The notes under the pieces were generated by a model, which did no database searches, was not told the DNA's origin, and was given only the letters and a program-made list of their open reading frames with translations. From Streptomyces flavofungini (GTDB taxonomy: Bacteria > Actinomycetota > Actinomycetes > Streptomycetales > Streptomycetaceae), in contig NZ_BMVR01000008.1 in assembly GCF_014650815.1 (NCBI RefSeq), forward strand, positions 186,001 to 250,000: 64,000 nt of DNA. The letters are read 5' to 3'. Shown in pieces: positions 42,215 to 50,051 of this stretch. The stretch's first letter is position 1. Every line of letters starts with the position of its first letter. A program made the translations under genes and the position numbers.

Positions 42215-42249
42215 ACGGGCCCCGCACCGGAAATGGTTGCGGGGCCCGT
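42215..42249 (-). terminator. Terminator after rplA
   Basis: A perfect 12-bp stem (ACGGGCCCCGCA) with an 11-nt loop is followed on the minus strand by CCCGTTTTTCGGG. It ends the rplK-rplA operon. Confidence 0.8.
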
Positions 42250-42281
42250 CACATTCGCGCCAGGCGCGGCTGTCGTCAGTT

Positions 42282-43004
42282 TCAGACGGCGGCCGGGTCC
42301 TCCTCGACGAGGAGGTTGCGGGTGCGGTTGGAGTCCAGCGGAATGCCGGGGCCCATCGTGGTGGTGATGGCGGCCTTCTTGATGTACCGACCCTTGGCGG
42401 CCGACGGCTTCAGACGGAGGATCTCCTCCAGGGCCGCGGCGTAGTTCTCCACCAGCTTGGTGTCGTCGAAGGACACCTTGCCGATGATGAAGTGCAGGTT
42501 CGAGTGCTTGTCGACGCGGAACTCGATCTTGCCGCCCTTGATGTCGTTGACAGCCTTCACGACGTCGGGGGTGACGGTGCCGGTCTTCGGGTTCGGCATC
42601 AGACCACGCGGACCGAGCACGCGGCCGAGGCGGCCGACCTTGCCCATGAGGTCCGGGGTGGCGACGACGGCGTCGAAGTCCAGGCGACCCTTCGCGACCT
42701 CGTCGATCAGCTCGTCGGCGCCGACGATGTCGGCCCCAGCGGCTTCCGCGGCCGCAGCACGGTCACCGGTCGCGAAGACCAGGACCCGGGCGGTCTTGCC
42801 GGTGCCGTGCGGGAGGTTCACGGTGCCACGGACCATCTGGTCGGCCTTGCGCGGGTCGACGCCCAGACGCATGGCGACCTCGACGGTGCCGTCGAACTTG
42901 GTCGCGGAGGTCTCCTTGGCGAGACGGACGGCCTCGAGCGGGGCGTACAGCTTCTCCCGGTCGATCTTGGCGTCCGCAGCGCGGAGAGTCTTGCTGCGCT
43001 TCAC
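42282..43004 (-). CDS. rplA: 50S ribosomal protein L1
   Basis: The 240-residue protein forms the L1 stalk that moves E-site tRNA out of the ribosome. It starts MKRSKTLRAADAKIDREKLY and carries the L1 signature KVGRLGRVLGPRGLMPNPKT. In E. coli L1 represses the rplKA operon by binding its mRNA. It lies 106 bp after rplK, and a strong terminator follows. Confidence 0.97.
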   Translation of the reverse strand: MKRSKTLRAADAKIDREKLYAPLEAVRLAKETSATKFDGTVEVAMRLGVDPRKADQMVRGTVNLPHGTGKTARVLVFATGDRAAAAEAAGADIVGADELIDEVAKGRLDFDAVVATPDLMGKVGRLGRVLGPRGLMPNPKTGTVTPDVVKAVNDIKGGKIEFRVDKHSNLHFIIGKVSFDDTKLVENYAAALEEILRLKPSAAKGRYIKKAAITTTMGPGIPLDSNRTRNLLVEEDPAAV

Positions 43005-43110
43005 TTCTACTCCTGAGGTTCAGGTGGGGAGTTCGTGGTCCGGGCCAGCGCGTGGCCCTGCCACTCAGGTCACGGGGTCGACGGTGCGACTCCGTCGAGT
43101 AGGGCTGGGA

Positions 43111-43545
43111 TCAGCCCTCGACCGTGATGCCCATGGAACGGGCGGTGCCGGCGATGATCTTCGACGCGGCGTCCAGGTCGTTCGCGTTGAGGTCGGGCAT
43201 CTTGGTGGTGGCGATCTCGCGGACCTGCGCCTCGGTGATCTTGGCGACCTTGGTCTTGTGCGGCTCGCCGGAGCCCTTCTCCACGCCCGCGGCCTTGAGG
43301 ATCATCTTGGCGGCCGGCGGCGTCTTGGTGATGAAGGTGAAGGAACGGTCTTCGTAGACCGTGATCTCCACCGGGATCACCCAGCCACGCTGCGACTCGG
43401 TCGCGGCGTTGTACGCCTTGCAGAACTCCATGATGTTCACGCCGTGCTGGCCCAGCGCGGGGCCGACCGGCGGAGCCGGGTTGGCGGCGCCGGCCTGGAT
43501 CTGGAGCTTGATAAGCCCCGTGACCTTCTTCTTCTTGGGAGGCAT
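43111..43545 (-). CDS. rplK: 50S ribosomal protein L11
   Basis: The 144-residue protein ([20 protein letters not shown]) forms the GTPase-associated centre and is needed for RelA-dependent stringent response. The Pro-rich linker [20 protein letters not shown], where thiostrepton acts, is intact. In S. coelicolor, as I recall, nusG directly precedes rplK; here a secreted-protein gene and two terminators intervene, so rplK must have its own promoter in the 138 bp upstream (TATCGT and TAGGGC boxes are candidates). Confidence 0.97.
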
Positions 43546-43683
43546 TGCTCTCTCCGGGTCCTAGTGAGAGTGTTGAGCCGCATCCGAGGCGATGATCATC
43601 GATAGTCGCGATCATCCGGATGGAGGCATACCGCCCTACGATAACGGGTATCTCGGCGGGGCCCAAACCAATAGCTGATCAGC

Positions 43684-43720
43684 CCGCTGGCCCCGCCCCT
43701 CGGAGGGGCGGGGCCAGCGG
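43684..43720 (-). terminator. Terminator after the inserted secreted-protein gene
   Basis: A perfect 17-bp GC-rich stem (CCGCTGGCCCCGCCCCT) with a 3-nt loop lies 39 bp past the stop codon. It shields rplK from upstream transcription. Confidence 0.75.
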
Positions 43721-43759
43721 CCTCGGCACCCGGCTGTGGCCGCCGGGCAGGGGGTGTGC

Positions 43760-44287
43760 TCAGCAGCGCTTGGACGTCATGGCGTGGCCCGGCAGCGGGT
43801 CGCCGGGGGCGCGCAGCTCGCCGACCGCGGAGGTGCACTCGTTGGCGGTGGCGGCAGGCAGCGACCAGAACTCCTGGACGTTGGTCTTGTTCCACCAGTC
43901 CTGGCCGACGATCTCGTCCCGGGCGTAGCTGTACACCCCGGTGCTGACGTCGTAGTCCTTGACCTTGTCGCGGAAGCTCTGCCACACCCAGACGTAGCCG
44001 TAGTTCTTCTTGCAGCTGGGCGAGTAGAACTGCTTCACCGACGCGGCGTGCGCTCCCTTCCTGTCGATGTACGCGGTGGTGCCGATCTGGTAGGCGTCGG
44101 AACAGACCCCGGCCGCCTGGGCCTTGAGGCTGCGCGGGTTGCCGTCCGCCGAGGGCGCGGTCGACTGGGGCGCCGCCTTTCTGGCGTCGGGCGCGGGCGC
44201 GGGGCCGGTTCCGGCCAGCGCCGAACCGGCGCCGAGCAGGACGAAGGCGCAGGCGGAGGCAGCAATCGCGGTCTTACGGGCACGCAT
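43760..44287 (-). CDS. Small secreted protein, unknown function, inserted between nusG and rplK
   Basis: This 175-residue protein has a classical Sec signal peptide (MRARKTAIAASACAFVLLGA, cleavage probably after SALA). The mature part begins with an Ala/Pro/Ser-rich stretch, then a compact domain with four cysteines (GVCSDAYQ, SPSCKKNY, NECTSAV, terminal SKRC) that could form two disulfides. The phrase QFYSPSCKKNYGYVWVWQ is weakly reminiscent of DUF2690-type secreted domains; I am not sure. The ATG at 44287 has an AGGGGG ribosome-binding site. Strong terminators lie on both sides, so it forms its own unit within a normally contiguous r-protein cluster. Confidence 0.78.
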   Translation of the reverse strand: MRARKTAIAASACAFVLLGAGSALAGTGPAPAPDARKAAPQSTAPSADGNPRSLKAQAAGVCSDAYQIGTTAYIDRKGAHAASVKQFYSPSCKKNYGYVWVWQSFRDKVKDYDVSTGVYSYARDEIVGQDWWNKTNVQEFWSLPAATANECTSAVGELRAPGDPLPGHAMTSKRC

Positions 44288-44541
44288 CAGGTGGTCCCCC
44301 TTGCTCGTCGGTGAAGGCACCCGAGCCCGCCATGTCCCGCGGCGAGATCCCCGCGGCGAAACCCCTGCGGAGATATCGCCGCAGAGCACCACAAATCACC
44401 GCTGATGGAGACAAGGGTCCCCATAAGCGTGCTGAGGTGTCGTGGAGGAAGGGACCGGGTGTTTCCGTCTACAAGTGAGACAGCCTTGGGCACCCGATGG
44501 TTGTGGCGTGGCACACATTTGCTCGCCGATAGCCACGACAA

Positions 44542-44577
44542 AGCCCCCGACCAGCGGTTTCCCGCCGGTCAGGGGCT
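44542..44577 (-). terminator. Terminator after nusG
   Basis: A 16-bp stem (AGCCCCTGACCGG with two imperfect pairs) closes a GAAA loop on the transcribed strand and is followed by TTGTCG. It ends the secE-nusG operon. Confidence 0.75.
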
Positions 44578-44615
44578 CTGCGCGAAGATCTTCGAGCTAG
44601 CTCCGCTGGTTCTGG

Positions 44616-45581
44616 CTAGTTCTTCTGGATCTGGTCGAAGCTCAGCTCGACCGGGGTCTCGCGGCCGAAGATCTCGACGAGGCCCTTGACCTTCTTCGAG
44701 TCGGCGTTGATCTCGTTGATCGTGGCCTGCAGCGTGGCGAACGGGCCGTCGGTGACGGTGACCGAGTCGCCGACCTCGAAGTCCAGGACCTGGACCTCGA
44801 CCTTGCGCTGCGGAGCGGGCTTGCCCTCGGCCTCGGCGGCCTCGCGGGCGGCCTTCTCCTCGGCCTCCGGGGCGAGCATCTTGACGATCTCGTCCAGCGT
44901 CAGCGGGTACGGGTCGTAGGCGTTGCCGACGAAGCCGGTGACGCCGGGGGTGTTGCGGACAACGCCCCAGGACTCGTTCGTCAGGTCCATGCGCACCAGG
45001 ACGTAGCCGGGGAGCTTGTTCTGACGGATGGTCTTGCGCTCGCCGTTCTTGATCTGGGCGACCTCTTCCTGCGGCACCTCGGCCTGGAAGATGAAGTCCT
45101 CGACGTTGAGCGAGACGGCGCGCTGCTCGAGGTTGGTCTTCACACGGTTCTCGTAACCGGCGTAGGTGTGGATGACGTACCACTCGCCGGGCAGACCGCG
45201 GAGTTCCTCGCGCAGGGCGGCGATGGGGTCGACCGGCTCGGCGGGGACCTCTTCTTCGGCGTCCTCGGCGTCCTCGGCGGACTCGTCGGCTGCGGCGTCC
45301 TCGGCGGACGCGTCCTCGTCGGAGTCCTCGTCCGCGACGGCCTCGGCCGCTTCGGCGTCCTCGTCGGTCTCGGCGACGTCGATGCCACCGGCCGCCGCTT
45401 CTTCGTCGGACTCGACGTGCAGGGCCGCCTCTTCGGCGGGCTCGCCCGCGGCGACGTCGGCAGCCTCGGCCTGGTCCGGGTCCTCGGCGTCCGCCGCCTC
45501 GACGATGTCGAGCTGGTCCTCCACGGACTCCGCGTGCTCTGCGCGAGGCTCAACGGCGTCGTTCAGGTTCGGGTCAGACAC
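44616..45581 (-). CDS. nusG: Transcription termination/antitermination factor NusG
   Basis: The 321-residue protein has an NGN domain starting near residue 135 (WYVIHTYAGYENRVKTNLEQ) and a C-terminal KOW domain (VGDSVTVTDGPFATLQATIN). NusG binds RNA polymerase and couples it to Rho or to ribosomal S10. The first 130 residues or so are highly acidic and repetitive (DEDSDEDASAEDAAADESAE), far longer than in E. coli NusG and typical of streptomycetes. It is preceded by secE with a 77-bp gap that holds a bulged GGCGCC hairpin. Confidence 0.96.
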   Translation of the reverse strand: MSDPNLNDAVEPRAEHAESVEDQLDIVEAADAEDPDQAEAADVAAGEPAEEAALHVESDEEAAAGGIDVAETDEDAEAAEAVADEDSDEDASAEDAAADESAEDAEDAEEEVPAEPVDPIAALREELRGLPGEWYVIHTYAGYENRVKTNLEQRAVSLNVEDFIFQAEVPQEEVAQIKNGERKTIRQNKLPGYVLVRMDLTNESWGVVRNTPGVTGFVGNAYDPYPLTLDEIVKMLAPEAEEKAAREAAEAEGKPAPQRKVEVQVLDFEVGDSVTVTDGPFATLQATINEINADSKKVKGLVEIFGRETPVELSFDQIQKN

Positions 45582-45658
45582 GGTGGCTGCTTCTTCCTGG
45601 ATACATGGGGGTGGAACACGCGAAAGGGGCGCCTGGTGCGGCGCCCTTCGCTCTCGGC

Positions 45659-45946
45659 CTAGCCGAAGATGTACTTGATGAGGTGGCTGAACCCATAGTC
45701 AATCACGGTCACAAGACCGATCATGATGACTACGAAGACGATCACGACCGTGGTGTACGTCGTGAGCTGGCTGCGCGTCGGCCAGACGACCTTGCGGAGC
45801 TCCGCAACGATCTGTCGGTAGAAGAGCGCCAGCCTGGCCAGCGGACCCTTCTTGCCTCGCTTGCCGCCCTTGCGCGCCTTCTTCTTGGAGTCCGGCGCCT
45901 CGTCCTGGGCATCAGGCATGTCGATGGAGCCCACGGCGTCCGTCAC
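45659..45946 (-). CDS. secE: Protein translocase subunit SecE
   Basis: The 95-residue protein has a charged, Lys-rich N-terminal half (KKKARKGGKRGKKGPLARLA), the amphipathic clamp LFYRQIVAELRKVVWPTRSQ and one membrane helix (VVIVFVVIMIGLVTVIDYGF). SecE clamps SecY; the short single-helix form is normal outside enterics. The start is a GTG with an AGGTGA ribosome-binding site; upstream reading frame is not conserved. It forms the classic tRNA-Trp/secE/nusG arrangement. Confidence 0.96.
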   Translation of the reverse strand: MTDAVGSIDMPDAQDEAPDSKKKARKGGKRGKKGPLARLALFYRQIVAELRKVVWPTRSQLTTYTTVVIVFVVIMIGLVTVIDYGFSHLIKYIFG

Positions 45947-46052
45947 TCGTCTCACCTGATTCCGGGTCGTGGCCGTGCCGCGCCCGGTTGAGCCGCACGG
46001 CGGTGCATTGCGGTACGTACATGCGCACACATCCTGGCGAAGGTGTGTGTAG

Positions 46053-46125
46053 CAGGGCCGGAGGGACTTGAACCCCCAACCGCTGGTTTTGGAGACCAGT
46101 GCTCTACCAATTGAGCTACGACCCT
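46053..46125 (-). tRNA. tRNA-Trp (CCA)
   Basis: The 73-nt gene folds into a complete cloverleaf: acceptor AGGGTCG/CGGCCCT with one U-G pair, D-arm GCTC-GAGC, anticodon arm CTGGT-CTCCAAA-ACCAG with anticodon CCA, and T-arm GGGGG-TTCAAGT-CCCTC. The CCA tail is not encoded. It lies directly upstream of secE, a conserved bacterial arrangement. Confidence 0.97.
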
Positions 46126-46137
46126 TTGATTTCCCCC

Positions 46138-46166
46138 AACCTACAGCATCCGACCATGTGCACCGA
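46138..46166 (-). promoter_or_regulatory. Predicted tRNA-Trp promoter
   Basis: TCGGTG (46166-46161), a 17-bp spacer and TAGGTT (46143-46138), with the predicted start about 6 nt before the mature tRNA. Confidence 0.45.
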
Positions 46167-46318
46167 GTGCTCTTGGAAGGTGCGGCCGGTGAGGGCCAAC
46201 GACCAGTGAGTGTACGTGGTCCGGGGCGCCCCGTCGAACACGATGGGATCCGGCTCCGGAACGGACGGTCCTGGAAACCCGTGTGTCGGGGCCGTTTCGG
46301 GTCTGGAACGATGGGCGC

Positions 46319-47545
46319 ATGAGCGCTGTCACTCCTCCCACCGAGCGCCGGGTCTCCGCCCGAGTCGGCGCGATCTCCGAGTCCGCGACCCTCGCCGTCG
46401 ACGCCAAGGCCAAGGCCCTCAAGGCCGCCGGGCGCCCGGTGATCGGTTTCGGCGCGGGCGAGCCGGACTTCCCGACCCCGGACTACATCGTCGAAGCGGC
46501 CGTCGAGGCCTGCAAGAACCCGAAGTACCACCGCTACACGCCCGCGGGCGGTCTGCCCGAGCTGAAGGCCGCGATCGCCGCGAAGACGCTGCGCGACTCC
46601 GGGTACGAACCCGAGGTCTCCGAGATCCTGGTGACCAACGGCGGCAAGCAGGCCATCTACGAGGCGTTCGCCGCGATCCTCGACCCGGGCGACGAGGTCA
46701 TCGTCCCGGCGCCGTACTGGACGACGTACCCGGAGTCGATCCGCCTCGCGGGCGGCGTCCCGGTTCCGGTCGTCGCCGACGAGACCACCGGCTACCGCGT
46801 CTCCGTGGAGCAGCTGGAGGCCGCGCGCACGGAGAACACGAAGGTCGTCCTCTTCGTGTCCCCGTCCAACCCGACGGGCGCCGTCTACAGCCGCGAGGAC
46901 GCGGAGGCCATCGGCCGCTGGGCCCTGGAGCACGGCCTGTGGGTGATGACGGACGAGATCTACGAACACCTCGTCTACGGAGACGCGGAGTTCACGTCCC
47001 TGCCCGCGCTCCTGCCCGAGCTGCGCGACAAGTGCGTGGTCGTCAACGGCGTCGCGAAGACGTACGCCATGACCGGCTGGCGCGTGGGGTGGATCATCGG
47101 CCCGAAGGACGTCGTGAAGGCCGCGACGAACCTCCAGTCGCACGCCACGTCCAACGTCTCCAACGTCGCGCAGGCCGCCGCCGTCGCCGCCGTCTCCGGT
47201 GACCTGACGGCCGTCGACAAGATGCGTGAGGCCTTCGACCGGCGCCGCCGCACGATCGTGCGGATGCTGAACGAGATCGACGGCGTGGTGTGCCCGGAGC
47301 CCGAGGGCGCGTTCTACGTGTACCCCTCGGTGAAGGCGCTGATCGGCAAGGAGATCCGCGGCAAGCGCCCGCAGAACTCCGTCGATCTTGCCGCGCTCGT
47401 CCTGGAGGAGGTCGAGGTCGCGGTGGTACCGGGCGAGGCCTTCGGGACGCCGGGCTATCTGCGGCTTTCGTACGCCCTGGGTGACGAGGACCTGGTCGAG
47501 GGCGTCTCGCGGATCCAGAAGCTGCTGGCGGAAGCGCGCGACTGA
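46319..47545 (+). CDS. aspC: Pyridoxal-phosphate aminotransferase, aspartate aminotransferase type
   Basis: This 408-residue class I (subgroup I-gamma) aminotransferase has the PLP lysine in NGVAKTYAMTGWRVGW, the aspartate that holds the pyridine ring in MTDEIYEHLVY, and the substrate-carboxylate Arg in YLRLSYAL. It probably interconverts aspartate/2-oxoglutarate and oxaloacetate/glutamate. The ATG at 46319 gives the family N-terminus (MSAVTPPTERRVSARVGAIS). It diverges from tRNA-Trp; this position next to secE is conserved in Streptomyces. A strong terminator follows. Confidence 0.92.
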   Translation: MSAVTPPTERRVSARVGAISESATLAVDAKAKALKAAGRPVIGFGAGEPDFPTPDYIVEAAVEACKNPKYHRYTPAGGLPELKAAIAAKTLRDSGYEPEVSEILVTNGGKQAIYEAFAAILDPGDEVIVPAPYWTTYPESIRLAGGVPVPVVADETTGYRVSVEQLEAARTENTKVVLFVSPSNPTGAVYSREDAEAIGRWALEHGLWVMTDEIYEHLVYGDAEFTSLPALLPELRDKCVVVNGVAKTYAMTGWRVGWIIGPKDVVKAATNLQSHATSNVSNVAQAAAVAAVSGDLTAVDKMREAFDRRRRTIVRMLNEIDGVVCPEPEGAFYVYPSVKALIGKEIRGKRPQNSVDLAALVLEEVEVAVVPGEAFGTPGYLRLSYALGDEDLVEGVSRIQKLLAEARD

Positions 47546-47564
47546 GTCGTCCGCACAGCCGATC

Positions 47565-47598
47565 GGACCCCGCCGCAGCACGTGCTGCGGTGGGGTCC
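47565..47598 (+). terminator. Terminator after aspC
   Basis: A 16-bp stem (GGACCCCGCCGCAGCA with one G-T pair) with a 2-nt loop is followed by GTTTCTTTGTT. Confidence 0.85.
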
Positions 47599-47674
47599 GT
47601 TTCTTTGTTCAGGGCAGGCCACGAATGAGGAAAGCCGCTACCGGGGCACCCCACCCGTACGGCAAGATCCTGGA

Positions 47675-48694
47675 ATGGAGCGCGTACGAGACGTAAGAGA
47701 GCTGCCGAAGGCCCATCTGCACCTGCACTTCACCGGGTCGATGCGGCCCTCGACGCTGCTTGAGCTCGCCGACAAGTACGGGGTCCACCTGCCGGAGGCC
47801 CTGACCGGGGGGACGCCGCCGAAGCTGCGGGCCACCGACGAGCGGGGCTGGTTCCGCTTCCAGCGGCTCTACGACATGGCGCGGTCCTGTCTGCGGCAGC
47901 CCGAGGACATCCAGCGCCTGGTGCGGGAAGCGGCCGAGGAGGACATCAGGGACGGCTCGGGGTGGCTGGAGATCCAGGTCGACCCGACGTCGTACGCTCC
48001 CCGGCTCGGCGGGCTCATCCCGGCCCTGGAGATCATCCTGGACGCCGTCGACACGGCCTCGCGCGAGACCGGGCTCGGGATGCGCGTCCTGGTCGCCGCG
48101 AACCGCATGAAGCACCCCCTGGACGCCCGCACGCTGGCCCGGCTCGCGGTGCGGTTCGCCGACCGCGGCGTCGTCGGCTTCGGGCTCTCCAACGACGAAC
48201 GGCGCGGCATGGCGCGGGACTTCGACCGCGCCTTCGCCATCGCCCGCGAGGGCGGCCTGCTCGCGGCCCCGCACGGCGGCGAGCTGAACGGGCCCTCGTC
48301 GGTCCGGGACTGCCTCGACGACCTGCACGCGCGGCGCATCGGACACGGCGTGCGGGCGGCCGAGGACCCGCGGCTCCTGAAGCGGCTCGCCGAGCGGGGC
48401 GTGACGTGCGAGGTGTGCCCGGCGTCCAACGTCGCCCTCGGCGTCTACGAGAAGCCCGAGGACGTACCCCTGCGGACGCTGTACGACGCCGGGGTGCCGT
48501 TGGCGCTGGGCGCCGACGACCCGCTGCTCTTCGGCTCGCGCCTGGCCGCGCAGTACGAGATCGCCCGGCGGCACCACGGCTTCGACGACGCCGAACTGGC
48601 CGAGCTCGCCCGGCAGTCGGTGCGGGGGTCGGCGGCGCCCGCGGATGTGCAGGAGAAGCTGCTGGCGGGGATCGGGGAGTGGCTGGAGGGGTGA
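47675..48694 (+). CDS. add: Adenosine deaminase
   Basis: The 339-residue enzyme hydrolyses adenosine and deoxyadenosine to inosine forms in purine salvage. The metal-binding HLHLHFTGSM motif is at residues 13-22, where most homologs read HxHL-G. Further ligands and catalytic residues are AAPHGGELNG (His and Glu), RRIGHGVRA and LALGADDPLLF (Asp pair). The ATG at 47675 is chosen because it opens MERVRDVRELPKAHLHLHF. A CAAGAT hexamer 6 nt before the ATG hints at a leaderless transcript. It converges on murB. Confidence 0.92.
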   Translation: MERVRDVRELPKAHLHLHFTGSMRPSTLLELADKYGVHLPEALTGGTPPKLRATDERGWFRFQRLYDMARSCLRQPEDIQRLVREAAEEDIRDGSGWLEIQVDPTSYAPRLGGLIPALEIILDAVDTASRETGLGMRVLVAANRMKHPLDARTLARLAVRFADRGVVGFGLSNDERRGMARDFDRAFAIAREGGLLAAPHGGELNGPSSVRDCLDDLHARRIGHGVRAAEDPRLLKRLAERGVTCEVCPASNVALGVYEKPEDVPLRTLYDAGVPLALGADDPLLFGSRLAAQYEIARRHHGFDDAELAELARQSVRGSAAPADVQEKLLAGIGEWLEG

Positions 48695-48790
48695 GGGGCG
48701 CTCGGCGCGGGGCCGGCGCGGGGCCGGGGCGGTCCGGGCGCGGGGCCCGGCGGCTGCTGGGTGGGGGCCCGGAGGCTGCCGGGCGGGGCC

Positions 48791-49846
48791 CTAGAGGCTG
48801 ACGCCGACCGTCACCGGCTCGTTGACCAGCGTGATGCCGAACGCGTCCCGGACGCCCGCGACGACCTCGCGGGCCAGGGCGAGCAGGTCCTCCGTGGTCG
48901 CGCCGCCGCGGTTGGTGAGGGCCAGGGTGTGCTTGGTGGAGATGCGGGCGGGGCCCTGGCCGTAGCCCTTGGTGAAGCCGGCCTTGTCGATGAGCCAGGC
49001 CGCGGAGGTCTTCACGTGGCCGTCGCCCGCCGGGTACGCGGGCGGGGCGGTGTCCGGGCCGAGCCGCTCCGCCACGCGCGCGTGGAAGACGGCGAACTCC
49101 GCTTCCGTGAGGATCGGGTTGGTGAAGAACGACCCGGCCGACCAGCTGTCGTGGTCCTCGGGGTCGAGCACCATGCCTTTGCCCGCGCGCAGCTTCAGGA
49201 CGGTCTCGCGGGCCACGGCGGCGGGCACCCGGTCTCCGGCCTCGACACCGAGGGTACGGGCCGTCTCCGGGTAGGCGATCGGGGCGCTCATCCCGCCCGC
49301 GTCCTCCAACTGGAAGCGGACGCGCAGGACCACGAAGCGGTCGGGTGCGGCTTTGAAACGGCTGTGGCGGTACGAGAACTCGCAGTCCGCGTTCGCGATG
49401 GTGACCGTCTCGCGGGCCTTCCGGTCGTACGCGATCACTTCGGTGATCGTCGAGGAGACCTCCTGGCCGTACGCGCCCACGTTCTGGATCGGCGTCGCGC
49501 CCGCGGAGCCGGGGATGCCGGCCAGGCACTCGATGCCCGCGAGACCCGCGTCGACGGTCCGCGCCACGGCGTCCGTCCAGACCTCACCGGCGGCGAGCTC
49601 GAGCCGCGTGCCGTCCAGGGCGAAGCCGGTGGTGGCGATCCGCAGGGCGGTGCCGTCGAAGCCCTTGTCGCCGATGACCAGGTTCGACCCACCGCCGACG
49701 ATCAGCAGCGGAGTCCCGGAGTCGTCGGCCTCGCGGACGGCGGCGACCACCTCGGCGTCGGTCGTCGCGGTGATCAGACGGGCAGCGGGCCCACCGAGCC
49801 GGAAGGTGGTCAGCGGGGCGAGGGGGGCATCGTGGAGTACCTGCAC
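48791..49846 (-). CDS. murB: UDP-N-acetylenolpyruvoylglucosamine reductase MurB
   Basis: The 351-residue FAD enzyme reduces UDP-GlcNAc-enolpyruvate to UDP-MurNAc with NADPH. FAD-binding motifs GGGSNLVIGDKG and GIPGSAGATPIQNVGAYGQE are present. The catalytic Ser is in WSAGSFFTNP and the Glu in the C-terminal NRGGATTEDL. The GTG at 49846 gives MQVLHDAPLAPLTTFRLGG and the streptomycete length. It lies exactly 7 nt after a TACCCT box, so the mRNA is probably leaderless; an alternative GTG two codons upstream is less likely. Confidence 0.95.
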   Translation of the reverse strand: MQVLHDAPLAPLTTFRLGGPAARLITATTDAEVVAAVREADDSGTPLLIVGGGSNLVIGDKGFDGTALRIATTGFALDGTRLELAAGEVWTDAVARTVDAGLAGIECLAGIPGSAGATPIQNVGAYGQEVSSTITEVIAYDRKARETVTIANADCEFSYRHSRFKAAPDRFVVLRVRFQLEDAGGMSAPIAYPETARTLGVEAGDRVPAAVARETVLKLRAGKGMVLDPEDHDSWSAGSFFTNPILTEAEFAVFHARVAERLGPDTAPPAYPAGDGHVKTSAAWLIDKAGFTKGYGQGPARISTKHTLALTNRGGATTEDLLALAREVVAGVRDAFGITLVNEPVTVGVSL

Positions 49847-49853
49847 ACGCACA

Positions 49854-49859
49854 AGGGTA
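49854..49859 (-). promoter_or_regulatory. Candidate -10 box of murB
   Basis: TACCCT on the minus strand, 7 nt before the GTG start; predicts a leaderless mRNA. Confidence 0.4.
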
Positions 49860-49951
49860 CGGGCGCGGCCGCGAGGCCTTGCGGGGCGTGCCCGGTCATG
49901 GCGGCGCCGGGCCGCAGGGCGGCTTCGCCGGTCGCGCCACCCGCTCACCCG

Positions 49952-50040
49952 CAAGCGCCGGGCCGGCTGGTTTCAGCCGGTCCGGCGCTTGGGGACGAGG
50001 CCCGAGGGGCCGACAGGGGGGCAGGGGGCGCAGCCCCCAC
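49952..50040. repeat. Streptomyces-type dispersed intergenic repeat
   Basis: An 18-bp stem-loop (CAAGCGCCGG and complement, one wobble, loop GTTT) is followed by GGGGACGAGGCCC and a GGCAGGGGGCGCAGCCCCC hairpin. I recognise this composite from many Streptomyces intergenic regions near gene ends. It lies between the 5' end of murB and the 3' end of the MFS gene and could act as a terminator for the latter. Confidence 0.65.
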
Positions 50041-50051
50041 ATGCCCCCCGT

